The notes: generated by a model from the sequence alone, not told the origin. A stretch of 64,000 nt of DNA from Ascarosepion bandense (GCA_037127315.1 JBBBDQ010001939.1:520501-584500); one strand, 5' to 3'. Positions 47,472 through 59,544 are shown, counted from the stretch's first letter. Program-made: numbers and translations.

Positions 47472-48870
47472 TTGGTTAATAAATAACTCACAAGAACTAA
47501 AACAGGAGGTAGCTAATAGTTCGAGGGCTATGGCAGATGAGTTGCAGGAATTGAGTGGATTTATACAACAGTTTTCCAGCTAATTATCATTACTAGTAAA
47601 GTGCGACAGACTAATCAGTCTCTAACAATTTTATTGGAGCATGTGAGAGCTCAACTGGATATATTGTCACTAGGACATCTGTCCTCAAGCATAGTGACTC
47701 CCAGTCACTTGATTTAAGGTTACATTTAAGGTTACCAGTGAACCCCACTAAAGAATTATAGAAATACTACAATGCCCTATGTTGTGTTACCTTGTTGGAG
47801 AATGGGAGATTGCTAGTACTAATGTCTATTTCATTGTTAGAGAAAGTATCTTTGGATTATTTCAAATCATAAATTTATCTATTCCTTACCCCCAAGTATA
47901 TCAGAGCTAAGGGGTGGTTGCAAGATACAAAATTCAGATGGAATATGTGGCTTTGAATTCAGCTCGGACAAAATTTATGATACTGACAACAGAAGAAGCA
48001 AGAAAGTGTAAGGATAATGCTTTGGGAACACATACCTCACTAAGTCCTGTATATGTAATGGGTAACTATGAATTGTACACACTTGAATTATTCAAAGGCA
48101 ATAGAGTAGAGATTAAGGAAAATTGCCAAGTAAAGGTATTGACAAACAAAGTATTACCATAACCTATCAGTAGATCTGCTGAAATTTGGGAAGTAGTCAC
48201 ACAGGAGCCGGTTGATCTGTCCAGGGTATGTGGGGAAAAATCTACTGGGATGCTGAAGATGGTACCTCCATTGTCCTTGATAAAATTACACATGGGGTGT
48301 TCAGCATTTGGGATAGCCATCCCCCTCCCCACCATATTACAAGGCTGAAGAGAAAATATGAAGAAAAGGATTCAATTATGGGGATAATTGACAAAAGTTT
48401 AAAAAATTGCACAGAATTATGGGAACTGGTGGAGGGCAGGTTTCCTGAGTTTACCCTAGAAAAGATGCCAAAATTATTAAAACTAGTAGAAAGGATTAGT
48501 TTGAATCAGTTAACAGATAAATATTTTGGAAAAAGAGAACATGGTTTGGGACGACAGTAAAGGAATCTTAATAAACTGGTCAGCATTGATAGATACTTTG
48601 ATAATTATTGCAGCAATAGTAGCAGCAATATAGATTTTAATAGGCACAAGAAAAGAACAATTGATGGAGTCTTGGTGAGTATACAACATTTTGAGAGAGG
48701 AGTTCTGTGTGGTGTCCTTTATTCAGACAGGTTAAATCAAGAAGAAGAAAAGTCAACACTTATTGAAGAAGCTTCAAAACCTCTTATTGTGGAGAGAAGA
48801 AGAGAGGACCCAGAATTGACATCCACTGAAGAACCCCTCCTCCTCCCATTGCAGAAAGAAGAATATTGAC
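47470..48870 (+). pseudogene. Degraded env-like region of the Gypsy-type element
   Basis: Downstream of the integrase piece, the + strand has broken frames (47470-47583, 47914-48162, 48228-48560, 48560-48870). They end with a hydrophobic stretch typical of a transmembrane helix (about 48565-48640) and a charged tail. Position after pol and a C-terminal membrane anchor suggest an envelope gene such as those of Errantivirus-type Gypsy elements. No env family motif was confirmed, and many stops make it non-functional. Confidence 0.45.
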
Positions 48871-49474
48871 CAAGAAGAATAAATCATAAAACAAACACAC
48901 AAACTTTGAGGGGTGCTGTAACCTTGTATACACACGAGCACATGCATGAAAAAAAAATACCTTTAAGGGGTGCTGAGAACCCCAGATGTTGAACAATAGT
49001 ATGAAATACAGAAAGAAGGACATTTACAAAAAAAAAAAGAAAAAAAAAAAAGAGAAAAACATAGTTTTGCATGATACACCCAAAAAGAGGAGGAAGGACA
49101 ATTTAAACATTGCATGATTAAAATCATTTTAAACATTGCATGATATACCCAAAGGAAGGGAAAAGACATTTAAAACAACGCATCATGCATGACAAATAGT
49201 TGTAATTACAGATTTTGGGGTTTTATGTGTTATATACAAGTAAATGACAAGGAACGGTATGAGAGAGTACTGTTTGGCACTAAAGGGTTATAAGATAGAA
49301 AGAAAGATATTCAAATAAAGTGAATGAAGATTTTTCTTTTCAGATTAGAAAAAGCAAAATCTTAAAAACCTAAAAAGATTTCCTATGAAGAGGTAGAGTA
49401 CAAAAAAGGCCATGTGGCGAATATAGACAATTGGTTAATGACTTTGTCGTTTGGTACAAGTTATCAAAACACAG
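48871..49474. other. 3' untranslated part of the Gypsy-type element
   Basis: Contains short imperfect repeats (tttgaggggtgctg / tttaaggggtgctg; three copies of a ttaaacattgcatgat-type block) and an A-rich run at 49028-49055. No frame. Confidence 0.5.
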
Positions 49475-49840
49475 GACTGGATAAAAAATTTTTCTGTGAC
49501 CAGCTGACTTGTGATAGCAAATGAGACTGCACTATAAACAGGTTTGGAAATAAGGATTCCTTTGTGAATGAAGTATTTAATTAATGACTCTGATAAAAAA
49601 TCGAGAGAGACATCTGACAAATTTCTGGCTGGGAACCAGGGTTTTCCTTGCCTAGGAGAAAATTTGAAAAAGGATTTAATTAACAACAGCAAGTAAATTC
49701 AACCTGAAATCGATGAATCAAATAAGTTGAAGGAGGACTGGTTGGTAGTGGGCAAAGGTGGAAAACTAAGGAAGGCAGAGAATTTGTAGACACCTTTAAA
49801 GGCTATTGGTGTGAGATACCAATGAAGAATGACTTCATTT
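49475..49840 (+). repeat. Direct repeat, copy 2, of the Gypsy-type element 5' region
   Basis: Collinear with 43208-43525 (gagactgcactataaacagg; gggaaccagggttttccttgc; ctattggtgtgagataccaa). Since it also contains leader or gag-like sequence, it is either an LTR that extends so far or the start of a second, tandem copy. Confidence 0.72.
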
Positions 49841-50139
49841 GCAGCAGTTCCTGAAGGTTATTCGGCTTCACCCAACTTAGGATAAAATCACACACAACAT
49901 GGTTCAAGATTGGGTGGTGACAGAAGGTGGTGGCTTAGGCCACAGGTATATAAAAATTCAATACATATTTCTGTTTTCCTTAAAATGAGTAGTCAGATTT
50001 ATTCCTTATTATATAATTAAATTAATTGTTCCTGATTCTTTAAATCTACTCCTTTATCAGTTAAAAAAACAAAAGAGAATAAGACATTGTTGCAAAGTAC
50101 ATTTATGCTTTCTTGTCATGATGAATACATAGGGATGGG

Positions 50140-50395
50140 TGTAGTTTGATCCATTTCTACCTATTAATAGATCTGTCTTGACCTCATATAGTCAGGAAAA
50201 TTTGTTAAAGTTTACTGCTAAGCTAACTCTTATTGTCTTAAAACAATTTCAATTTAATTAACTCTCCATTGTTTACCATTTTGATAACGGCTCATTTACT
50301 GTATCCAGAGAAACTTACCAGTGATCCTGGTACATCTGATTTCAAACTCAAATATTATCACTGAAAAATAACTTTCATAAACTTCTTGAGTACAC
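50140..50395 (+). repeat. 5' LTR of the second Gypsy-type element
   Basis: Shares ttaatagatctgt, agctaa.tcttattgtctt and a tcaa..tcaatatta block with 54165-54425. The 3' boundary is approximate. Confidence 0.65.
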
Positions 50396-51079
50396 ACCGC
50401 AAAAAAAGTTCTAAGCTGCACTATCTCACTAAATATGTCTCAGCACAAATTTATGATTATTTCATATGAAGAGGCTTTAACAATACTGGACAGGATCTAT
50501 ATAAAAAATAAAAATGAAATGATCTTTAGACAGTTACTAGCTACAAGGTGTCAACTAACTTTTATCAAGCAATAATAAAACTAAGTAAGGCCTGTTAATT
50601 TTCTTCGGTATCAGTGAAACAATATCATGTTGAATTAATATGAGATGCCCTCATAAATGGGCTATAGTCTACAGATATTTGACAAATAATACTCAACAAG
50701 AGAAACTTAATGTTACAGCAGGCCTATGACCAAGCAAGAGTATTAAATTTAACAGAACAAAATGCTGAAAATTACAATACAATTGTACTCCTCATATTGC
50801 ATGAAATACTAAGTTCTCCAAATATATCAGCATGGTTAAAATGCATGTGGTTTTTCTGCCCCACAAGAATGGACAAATGTATACATGCAGAAAACAGAGA
50901 AATTAGGCTAAAGTTTGTAGAAGTGAAACGGGGGGGAGTGATTGGATACATTTGGCTGCTTATCAACTACAACTATAAAGATCATGGCTAACAAACTAAA
51001 AGCACTGATTGACATGGGAGAATGGAAAACTTCCTTAATGCAAGCATTGCAAAAGTAAATTCGTGGAAAATTTATCTGT

Positions 51080-51620
51080 ACCTAAACAATGGCTAGCTCA
51101 TCTCTTCTACTCAGTTTTTCTTCCCTGTCTTCCCCGTGTCTGAGGGTTGGAAGTTCTGCCATGTCATCCAGGTCTGATGTTCATTCGCCACCACTCCCGA
51201 TCCATTGCTTGCTCAGGTTTGAGGCCGGTGCTTTTCAGATCCTCATTGATGCAGTCGGTCCATCTTTTCTGTGGGCGACCTCTAGAGTAGGAGCCCGGGA
51301 TGACAATGCTCTCAACTTTTCTAGGCCACACATTTTGGTCCATGCACTGAAGGTGGCCATACCAGCGCAGTCTGTTCCACCGAAGAACCTCCTCAACACT
51401 AGCCAGACCCAGTCTAGACCTCAATGAATGTAAAGGGTCCCTGTCAGAGAGTTTTGAGGTACAGATCCAGCATATCATGGTGTGATCACTACGGGCTAAT
51501 CTGGCTATATCCTCAGCCGTAACAGGCCATGTCTCACTAGCGTGGAGAAGGACGCATCTCACACACAGATTGTAAACATGGCCTCTGTTGTGCAGAGAGA
51601 TGACATCTCTTTTCATAAAA
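51080..51620 (-). mobile_element. LINE 3' end fragment
   Basis: The - strand reads a nearly intact 150-residue frame (51616-51164): VRCVLLHASETWPVTAED, LRWNRLRWYGHLQCMD, SRGRPQKRWTDCINEDL. The LL..SE.W followed by RLRW.GH and GRP.KRW..C...DL is the C-terminal region of many non-LTR retrotransposon ORF2 proteins. It is inserted inside the second Gypsy-type element. Confidence 0.85.
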
Positions 51621-51932
51621 ATACTTGGAAACTGTTTAGTTGATCTATGAGTATACAGTACTTTGTACCAAAGAGTAAGATGTTTATTAATGAAAGATCT
51701 ATGCTGTGAATATTGGGCACAATTGTTTGCACTAATCTTTATTAGTAGAAATACCCAACTCTCTTCAACAATTTAATCAGATTGTAAACCAGTAGCTACT
51801 AAATCTAGATGATACACTGAGAAGGATAAATTAGTTATCCAAACTGAAGTTACTTATATGTTGAGGGAAAGTATAATCAAACTAAGTCATTCACTGTGGG
51901 GAGCCCAAGTTATCATGGTCACCTCTGAGAAC

Positions 51933-51958
51933 AAAAAAAAAAAAAAAAAAAAAAAAAA
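51933..51958. repeat. Poly(A) run inside an RT fragment
   Basis: A long A run lies within the RT frame of the second Gypsy-type element (in place of a few residues before MVIDYSQ). It could be slippage or a tail of an insertion. Confidence 0.85.
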
Positions 51959-52045
51959 GCAAATGGTAATTGACTATTCTCAAACTATTAACCGGTTTAC
52001 TTTGCTGAATGCTTATCCTCTGCCAAGATTAGATGATATGATAGA

Positions 52046-53209
52046 GTGTAACCCCCATCCCACCAACAGTGGACTCTTTTTTTCTATTCTTCCATTTAGA
52101 AGTCACTAGCTTGGTTGCATAATACTGACCTTACAATCAATTGATTTTCTTTTATCTCCTTGGTTAGAGCCAATGTGCTGTCTTGGTAAAGTTGTTTCAG
52201 GTTTCCCAAAATCTTGTGATATTGGCATTGACAGTGAAGTCTAGTGTGAACCTCTTATATACATTGTCTGCTATGGGCAAAACTGCACAACCCAATTAAA
52301 GATTACGAAATTCCTGTTGAAGATTACACAACATTTTACCTTGCTGTGGTAAAATTTTATCTCTTTCATCCAGGTACTTATCTAAACTCAAGCTGGAAAA
52401 AAAAAACTCCTTCAATGAAATGCCCAACAATGTTGATAACTCTAACAACAGGTTTATGGAATATAAAGAAAAATTGGTTGAATAAAATGTCTCTTAGCTA
52501 CTGCAAATCAAAATACTCTACTACAGGAATGGTGATTTGGAAATTCTGGTTGCACCTATTAAAGTGTTGCTCAATCAATTCTTCAATTATGTGTGGGAGA
52601 TTTCTATTCATAACTGTTCATGCAATGTCCCGCTTATTGATATTCTCAATTCTTCTGTCATAGATGTGTGCCGGTGATTTTGTACCATGCTGGAAATTGT
52701 GGGTGTGCTCTTTAGCGATGACTTCATCAATTCTAGGCCAACAGTGAAATGTGTCCACTTCATGTTCAGTGAAGAAATCCCTCTCAGAAAATGCCCTGAC
52801 ATGTATAAAGAAATCAATCCTGATAATGATGACTTTTTTACTTACACAAAGACGGTAGACAATGGCAATTTTCAATGCCCAAAGTCCACTATCTCTGTCT
52901 CTCATAAGCCAAAGTCTGGCTTGTTTCAATCATGCCAAAAATCCAAAGATTATCATCCTAACATCAGCAAGGTTATAAAATCCACACAAACCTATAAAAA
53001 ATTGCATTCAATTTTAAAGAACTGCTTCCATCAAAATCTCCTAATAAATATATGCTAACAATAATTGACGAATCTTTGCAGGTTCTTTTTGTTATACCCT
53101 GTCCTGATGTATTTTCTACATTGGTCATACAAACACTTTTCTCCATTTTTACTGTCTTTGAGAAATCTGCATATATTAATTTTGACAAAGGATCTTAATT
53201 TATGTTTAA
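52046..53209. other. Insertion of unknown type between RT and integrase parts
   Basis: The + strand RT stops at 52045 and integrase-like sequence starts at about 53210. The - strand between has several medium frames (52929-52618; 52817-52608), probably pieces of another element read leftward. I could not assign a family. Confidence 0.4.
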
Positions 53210-53530
53210 ATGCATACAAAAGCAAGGAGTTGCCATAAGTAGAATAATCTCATATAACCCTGAAGGTAACAGTTAGGGTGAGAGGTATAATGGCATTATT
53301 TGAAAAACAGTTCAATTAGCAGCTACTGATAAAGGGGCATATTTGGAAAATTGGGAACAATTACTCCCAGAGGTACTGCATGCAATTAGAATGCTATTAT
53401 GCACAGCCACTAATACAACATCACATGAACAATTCTTTCTGTTTTCTAAAAGAAGTTTGACTAGAATATATCTACCATCTTGGTTATTGAAACAGAGAGT
53501 GATATTACTAAAAAGACCTACATGATTTAT

Positions 53531-53600
53531 TTTTTTTTAATAATCATTTCTTCTCAAGCAAGGCAGAAATGCCACTGGTGTGCAGGGAGTTACAGTCAAA
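53531..53600 (-). repeat. SINE 3' end fragment
   Basis: ttttttttaataatcatttc then ttctcaagcaaggcagaaat and ccactggtgtgcagggagtt match the 3' end block at 44902-45105 in reverse. It interrupts the integrase frame at 53523. Confidence 0.75.
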
Positions 53601-54164
53601 GAATAAAAAAGGTACAGAGTACCTTTTTTATTCGAGTGAATAAAAATAATAATAGGTAATAATAATTCGACTGAATAATAGGTACGTTTTATTTGACTGA
53701 ATAAAAACAAAGCACTGGTGAATCAAGTGCAGCATCTAGATGCCAACCCCCACTATGCATGTGTCTGTTACCCTGATGGACAGGAAAATACAATCTCATT
53801 AAGAAGCAGGGGATGAATTGGGACCCACAAGTCTAAGTGAGGGTTGCTCTGGAGATAGTACAACTGACTTGAAAGAAACAGAATCATGGTCTCCTTTTAA
53901 AGATTATCAGAAATCCGTGAGCTCTGGTCCCTTGAATGGTGACAAATGAGTTTCACAGAAGAGAACACACCCACCATATTTCAGTGGACAAGCAAATGAC
54001 TCCTAGAAGATTACAGAATGCAGCAGGATTGAATCTAGTTCTAGCAAGAAAGTGAAAGAACCTCATCATGCTCCTGGCAATCTGTCACAGCCTTGCAGAC
54101 AACAAAGTATGTCTGCTTGATTCAAGAACTTCTTTTCTCTGTAAGAATAAAAGGCAGGGGAGAA

Positions 54165-54425
54165 TGTTGTGTGATCTATTTCCTCCATTAATAGATCTGT
54201 TCTGACTGCACATTGTTAGGTGAACTCAGCTGCTAGGCAGAGTCAGTTGAAGCTAATTCTTATTGTCTTGAATAATACTTCAGTGAGGAGGCCAAGTTTT
54301 CTACCTTTCTCTGGATAAGAATTGAAACGGACCCAGCTAACCTGAAAACTGAGTTACTGTCTGCTTGCAATTGGTTGGTAGGTCAAGTTCAATATTACTA
54401 CTGCAAAAGTATGGAGAGGGTGAGG
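54165..54425 (+). repeat. 3' LTR of the second Gypsy-type element
   Basis: Follows a purine-rich tract directly and shares the blocks listed for the 5' LTR. The end is approximate. Confidence 0.65.
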
Positions 54426-55666
54426 GACAAATTTACTAAACTCATTATCATTAGAGAAAAATATGGTCACAAAAATGCTTTTCCATGGTATCTATGATTC
54501 ATTGATTATCCTTGGCATTATATAAATCCCATGTTGCTCAATATCTTTTCATGTTAAAAATTTTATGTGTTTAATATATCAGGAAGTAAATGGAAAACAT
54601 CTCTTAAAAGAAAAAATGATTAACAGAATGACAAATATGGTGATAACAAAACTTATCTTGAGATGAATTTGAAGCAAGATGACCACTTAATAGACAAAGA
54701 TGTCAAAGTATATCACAAGAAAGGCTTGAAAAAAAATGCAGTTTAAGAAATGTAGTAGCATGAGAACAGATTAATAAATGGTTCATTTTGCTTGGGAACC
54801 AGTTTTGTTTAAATAAAAGATAAATATTTTATTTGCAGAGATCATTAAAATGGCAAATGGAAGTAATCATAAATTTACTCCCTTACGTTGATTTACCTCC
54901 CTTTCCTACTATAGAACATGACATGAAAGATATAAATAAATACACAATGATAATTTGGCAACGTCTTAGACCGCTCGACCACGAATGACCTCCAGTCAAA
55001 ACAATGGTAATTATATAGTAGATTACAGGTAATGAAATGTGTGGCATTATCAAAAAAAAATATTGTTAAAGTTTAACATACATAACCACAAAAAAATGGT
55101 TTGTCAAAATGACAGTTTTTTGTTAAAACATTTTTCTCTTTAAATAAAATAAAAGCTAGAATTTTAATAAAATCTAAACATATGCAACTGGATTCATGCA
55201 TTTTACTTTTTTTTGAGAATTGACAACCAAAAAATTAAACACTTTTATTAGATTGTATATTTACAAGGTCATATGTGAATCAACTACAATGCAATATTAG
55301 AAAAATGTCTGTGAATAAGAGAACAAGAACATATAAAATAAACGCATAGCAAGTAACTGTAATTATAAATTTTGAAATAATGCATTTCATTTGCTCTTAC
55401 CATATAAATTCACTAAAATAGGATGAGAGCATCAACAAAAATGTAAACACGATTAGACTGCATATTTACAAGAATAGTGTTTAATACTTTTGTAGTCAAT
55501 TCTTGAGAATATCTGGGTTTTAATAAAACTAAAAATTGCTGAGGGAATTTACAGTAATAGCAGTATCAAGAGAAAAACTTTTTGCTGCTAAATTTGTTAA
55601 ACTTTGCTAAAACATCAATCTAAAAGTCAAGAAAAGCAAATAAAATCAATTTTTGAAACAACTTAC
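54426..55666. other. Rest of the 14 kb MAP9 intron
   Basis: AT-rich. One short stretch (54958-54998, -) resembles a tRNA A box (tggtcgagcggtctaagacg) but no whole tRNA fold follows. No genes. Confidence 0.55.
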
Positions 55667-56488
55667 TCTTGGCCTTTATGCTTTCTGGGAGTTGGTGTTG
55701 GTCGTAACTCTGTTGGCAATTCTTCACAAAGAGAACTGGTATCCTTGTCACCACCATCAACACTTGGATCTATTGCAGAAAGTGAAAACTGTTCCTGGTT
55801 TTCCAAAGATCTTTGTTGGAGAATTTTAGTTTGTGGTTCAACAATCTCCTCAGTAAGAAAGTCAAATACAGAACTCTTTTTAGGTGACATTACTTGGGTG
55901 GGAAAATTCAATTTAGACTTGTCTTCACTCTGATCAATTTTATTTTGTAGAGACTCTCTTCTGGAAAATAAAGGTTTTATATCATCTGACTTATCTTCAG
56001 TAGATTCTTTATCCATTGAAAAAGTCTTATGAGCTGTGTTGTCCTTTTGAGAGGATTGTCTATCCAGAGAATCATATTTTTCTTGTCTTTTTTTCTTCAT
56101 TTTTTTCTCATCCAACTCTAGATCATTTTTGCTTTGATCTTTTGTGTTTTCAGAAAGTTTATTTTCTAATGTGTGCACAGATTTCATCTCTTCTCTTTCA
56201 CTTATAGAAATGCTCTTGTCTTTTAATGATTTGATGGACTCAGCTTTTTTCATGTCAAGTGTTCTTGGAGAATTCTTTCCAGAACTCAAGGTTAGGTTAT
56301 CCTGGAGTACGGGTGATGGAGTGCTTGCTTTGGAAGCATGTCGTCGAATACGAGCTGAAGACAAGCCATTGTTTTGGGGATCAGAATCGTCATTTATAAC
56401 ACTGACAACATTTTCATCTGTCTGGAATTCTTGTGACTGGAGATATCGGGGTGAAGTTAGGGACTTCTTACGAACTGATGGAACTGGT
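55667..56488 (-). CDS. MAP9: MAP9-like, large Ser-rich exon
   Basis: The acceptor ttttacag (ending at 56489) and donor gtaagt (55666-55661) bound 822 nt, open throughout. It is Ser, Lys, Asp and Glu-rich: PVPSVRKKSLTSPRYLQSQE near the start, ARIRRHASKASTPSP in the middle, TPTPRKHKGQ at the end. Several S/T-P sites. It has no folded domain, in keeping with the disordered N-terminal half of MAP9. An apparent ATG 18 nt before the exon is intronic and should not be taken as the start. Confidence 0.86.
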
Positions 56489-57289
56489 CTGTAAAAGAGA
56501 AATGTCAATCGTGCAATGAGTTGTTCTCATCAATGTTGAAAATGGGAATTGTAATATTTTATTGTTATTTCTATCTGGGCAGTAAGATAATAATATTAGA
56601 ATAGTTTGTCTCAGTGCCTTTTCAACCATTTTGTCAGTAATCATGACAAGTCAGTGACAAGACCTTTTTTCTTGTCAGGATATCTAGAGATGAAACAGAG
56701 CATAAGGATGTGGAGTCATATCTTTCTCAATGACATCAAGATAAATTGAACACAATCTGACAAGATGATATACTATTTTACACTTATTAACATAAAATTC
56801 CTCTACATTTCAACTTCTTTTCAGTCAAATTGATTAACTTAAATCCATTAAGAATTATTTTCTAATTTCTTTGCAAAGGGATACATTTACTTCAATACTG
56901 AAGGCTACAATTTATAGACTGAGATAGAATTGCTAAATTGTGTTGAGTTGCCAATCTATGAAAATTATAAATATTTTTATTAAAAAAAGAGAAAGTAAAG
57001 CCAAAGACTAGTTATTGACATAAATAATTAAGATCACTTAAGTTCAAATATCAATTGTTTCTAATATTGTTTGAAACTTGAAAAAGAAAAGGGTAAACTT
57101 TTAAGACACAATGATGTAAGATATATATTGAATTGGAAAATATAAAATAAGTATAAAGTGCCTGTTAATGTGAAAAAGATTAAAAGTTGCTGATGATCAA
57201 ATTTGAGGTAAATTTTAATTTTTACTTTTTTTAAAATCTATTCATAATAGAAATCTCACAATAACTAGAATAGCCTGGCTGACCATGGG
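56489..57289. other. Intron of the MAP9-like gene
   Basis: AT-rich, nothing recognised. Confidence 0.65.
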
Positions 57290-57665
57290 AATTGGTGAGA
57301 AACGTGCAACTACTTCAACCACAAAGTAGGTTTTTTTTTTACAGCACTGAATGCTGCGATTTCCATGGAAAGTGTTCAGACAAACTACATTCCTTAGCTT
57401 CACCAGTTTAACCTTCAAGGCTAAAACCTGCCATGCCCTGCACATTGTAGCGAACCACTTTCATTCCCTTTATATGCCACTGGTGAGATTTAAGTTCCAC
57501 TCGAGCAACTATTCTCACAAACTTTGTGGAACTGACTACCAAGTGGATGATTCCTCAATGAATACAATGTTAACTGTTATCTTCCCCACATATCCCATAA
57601 AACAATGTTTCTTACTCTGTAACCTTGAGTGGCTCCTGGGCCTTGTACAGGGTGAACGTCATCGT
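57290..57665 (-). repeat. Unclassified dispersed repeat, copy B
   Basis: The - strand is collinear with 4385-4670 (taagaaaca; ttccacaaag.ttgtga; aagggaatga; aaggaatgtagtttgt). An A-rich run at 57665-57677 could be its edge. It lies in the MAP9 intron between the 57991 and 56488 exons. Confidence 0.65.
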
Positions 57666-57990
57666 AAAAAAAAAAAGAACTTTGCAGTGAATTTGAAAAA
57701 ATCAAACTGATCTGAAGAAGCAGAACTCTTGATATTTTCCTTCTTTTCAAGTAAAAAGCAAAGATTTTAGATGTTGATTGTTAAGGCTGGCCTAACACTC
57801 TTACCTACTAAAATTCTGTTTGAGGATTAAAATAAAATCACTTGATGTAAATCGCCCATTTCCCTTTATGCAAAATTTAGCTGTACTTTGTAATTTAGAA
57901 AAACTGATGCATAATGACTTTGTTCTAAAGTCCAGATCAAAACAATAAATTTAATAATTTCTAAATAAGATTGATATATTTTTTTTTTAC

Positions 57991-58150
57991 CTGGGGGAAT
58001 TGATTTCATCTTGAATGTTTTTCTCTTCCTTTTTCTCACTGCTAACAGATTTCACTTTTTTACTGCTCTTCAAAAATCTTTGTCCTGAAGAGGCATGGGT
58101 TGTATAATAGGCATCATTAACTGATGATAAAGACTGGTCGATCACAAAAC
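57991..58150 (-). CDS. MAP9: MAP9-like, most 5' visible exon
   Basis: The acceptor ccatttcag and donor gtaaaa bound 160 nt. After two bases completing an upstream codon it reads FVIDQSLSSVNDAYYTTHAS and then a Lys/Ser-rich stretch ending DEINSP. The last two bases join the next exon's first base to make Arg. The preceding exon must end with one base; not located. Confidence 0.75.
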
Positions 58151-58663
58151 CTGAAATGGTAATAGAATGTAACCGTTGAAAAAAAAAAAATTAAAAATTG
58201 TTAGAATATCACTGTTAACAAGTGGAAAATTGAAGTTAGTAATATTTAAAATAGAGTATATAACTAAAATCATTCAATTTTAAACAAATATTTCAATTTA
58301 CACTATTTACATTTGGTTCGCCACTTAAGACATTTGCTTGATGTTGGAAGCAACGAATAATCCCTTTCTTTACACTGAATAGGTGGTGAGAGTTGTATTG
58401 TCTGATGAATGTTGGCTTGTGATATATGAATTGTCTTGAATCCATGCTCTGTCTGAGATATAGATACACCCAGGAATGCTAGTTTGTTGTACTTTTCTTT
58501 CTCTATTGTGAAATGTATCAATGTTCTTATTGAGTTCACATGGTCCTGTAGTAGCTTGACATTTTCCTGGTGTGGCCAGAGTATGAAGGTGTCATCTATG
58601 TTTCTCAGCTATAGAGTTGTTTTTAGTGATATGGATTCTAATGCCATTCCTTCAAAGTATTTC

Positions 58664-58683
58664 ATGTATATATATATATATTA
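58664..58683. repeat. (AT)n run inside the Penelope RT
   Basis: An AT run directly follows the MANIY codons and shifts the frame before the catalytic box. Confidence 0.9.
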
Positions 58684-59203
58684 GCCATTGCTGGTGATAA
58701 TGGTGAACCCATTGCTAAGCTTTCATCCTGCCAAGATCCCATTCCAAAGTGTGTTGTTTGTGTACAGAAAGTCAGCATCTTCATCAGGTTATCTATTGGT
58801 ATACTGGTACATTCTCCTAGGGATGAGGCTGAGGCCAGTCTGTCTCTGATTACTGATAGTGCCTCCATGGTGGGTACCTTGGTGAACAGATTCACCACAT
58901 CCAGACTCATCATCTAGTTAGATTGGATAGGAGTGTTTTTTGGTTAGTTCCACAAAGTGAGCAGAGTTTTGGTCATATGATAGTGACTTTCCTATTAATG
59001 GGTCAATTATATCAATAAGGAAGTGACTTGAGATGGCAAACAGAGCCTTGGCAGCAAACAATTGGCTTGAGTGGAATACCGTCTTTGTGAATTTTAGAGA
59101 GACCATGTATGTGAAGTAGCTTGCTGTAATGTTGAGACAACTGCTTGTATGCCTTAGGTTGGAAATGATTCTTGTTCTCGATTAGGATCTGTGACAATTG
59201 TTG

Positions 59204-59544
59204 GATGTGCATTGTGGTGCATTGGATATCGGATGTGCATTGTGGTGCATTGGATATCAGCTCGGAACGAGAAATCGGGGAGCTGAGTTCGAATTCCAGC
59301 TGAATTCATTGCATTCACTTACCCGCAAATACCCTTGGGAAAGGTATTAATCCATCTATTCCTTCCAGTTATGGGTTAAATAACAGGACAGATTGGGTTC
59401 TATAGCCTTGGTCGGCAACCAGTCTACCGCAGAAAGCAATGGCAACCTACTGCGGGATAATCTTCTGCCCAGTCAGTCATATCTCGAAAGAGACATGATC
59501 ACCCAAGCGTGTATCACGTATGGCATTTAACTGACTGACTGACT
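59204..59544 (+). mobile_element. tRNA-derived SINE, younger copy, inserted in the Penelope element
   Basis: Flanked by a perfect 11 bp duplication gacaattgttg (59193-59203, 59545-59555). The head has A-box-like tggtgcattggatat and B-box gagttcgaattccagc. The first 28 bp (ggatgtgcattgtggtgcat then tggatatc) are present twice in tandem. The 3' end is a ctgact tandem, not poly(A). Same family as 4039-4329. Confidence 0.93.

Larger units (their letters stand above)
50140..54425 (+). mobile_element. Second Gypsy-type LTR element, heavily nested and broken
   Basis: The 5' LTR starts tgtagtttgatcc at 50140. The 3' LTR starts tgttgtgtgatct at 54165 and is preceded by a purine tract (aaaaggcaggggagaa). 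LTRs are about 250 bp and diverged. Inside on +: an RT start (VTSENKKK..., QMVIDYSQTINRFTLLNAYP, LPRLDD; 51900-52045) and an integrase end (SRIISYNPEGN, ENWEQLLPEVLHAIRMLLCT, ATNTTSHEQFF; 53240-53450), continued at 53705-53810 (NQVQHLDANPHYACV). The RT is cut at about 52045, and stops occur throughout. Confidence 0.78.
41658..55666. other. 14 kb MAP9 intron filled with nested retroelements
   Basis: Between the 55667 and 41657 exons of the MAP9-like gene nearly every kilobase is transposon: mariner, Gypsy-type element on +, a minus-oriented LTR element with a SINE inside it, a Penelope-derived palindrome, another Gypsy element with a LINE tail inside it. The individual parts are listed separately. 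Confidence 0.85.
30394..58150 (-). other. MAP9: Gene span: MAP9 (ASAP)-like microtubule-associated protein, partial at 5' end
   Basis: Eight - strand exons (58150-57991, 56488-55667, 41657-41532, 39326-39134, 38120-37959, 34767-34622, 31265-31121, 30513-30394) join with matching phases into 1874 nt, about 623 residues ending in TGA. The N-terminal half is Ser/Lys/Glu-rich and disordered. The C-terminal half is a charged coiled coil with five W-K-x-K-K-type units and ends WRPPSRTIPFN. Family knowledge: human MAP9 (about 650 residues) has the same plan, repeated FEAWK/FEKWK coiled-coil units and a W-x-PPSRT C-terminus. It binds microtubules and acts in spindle assembly, cytokinesis and cilia. 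The start codon exon was not found up to 64000. Intron 41658-55666 is 14 kb of nested retroelements. Confidence 0.85.

Noticed and set aside
50710..50991. 93-codon + strand frame just inside the second Gypsy-type element
   Set aside because: Position would suit gag, but there is no zinc knuckle or recognisable capsid motif, so it is not listed as a gene.
54958..54998. tRNA-like A box on the - strand (tggtcgagcggtctaagacg)
   Set aside because: No anticodon arm or B box at the right distance; probably a SINE head remnant.
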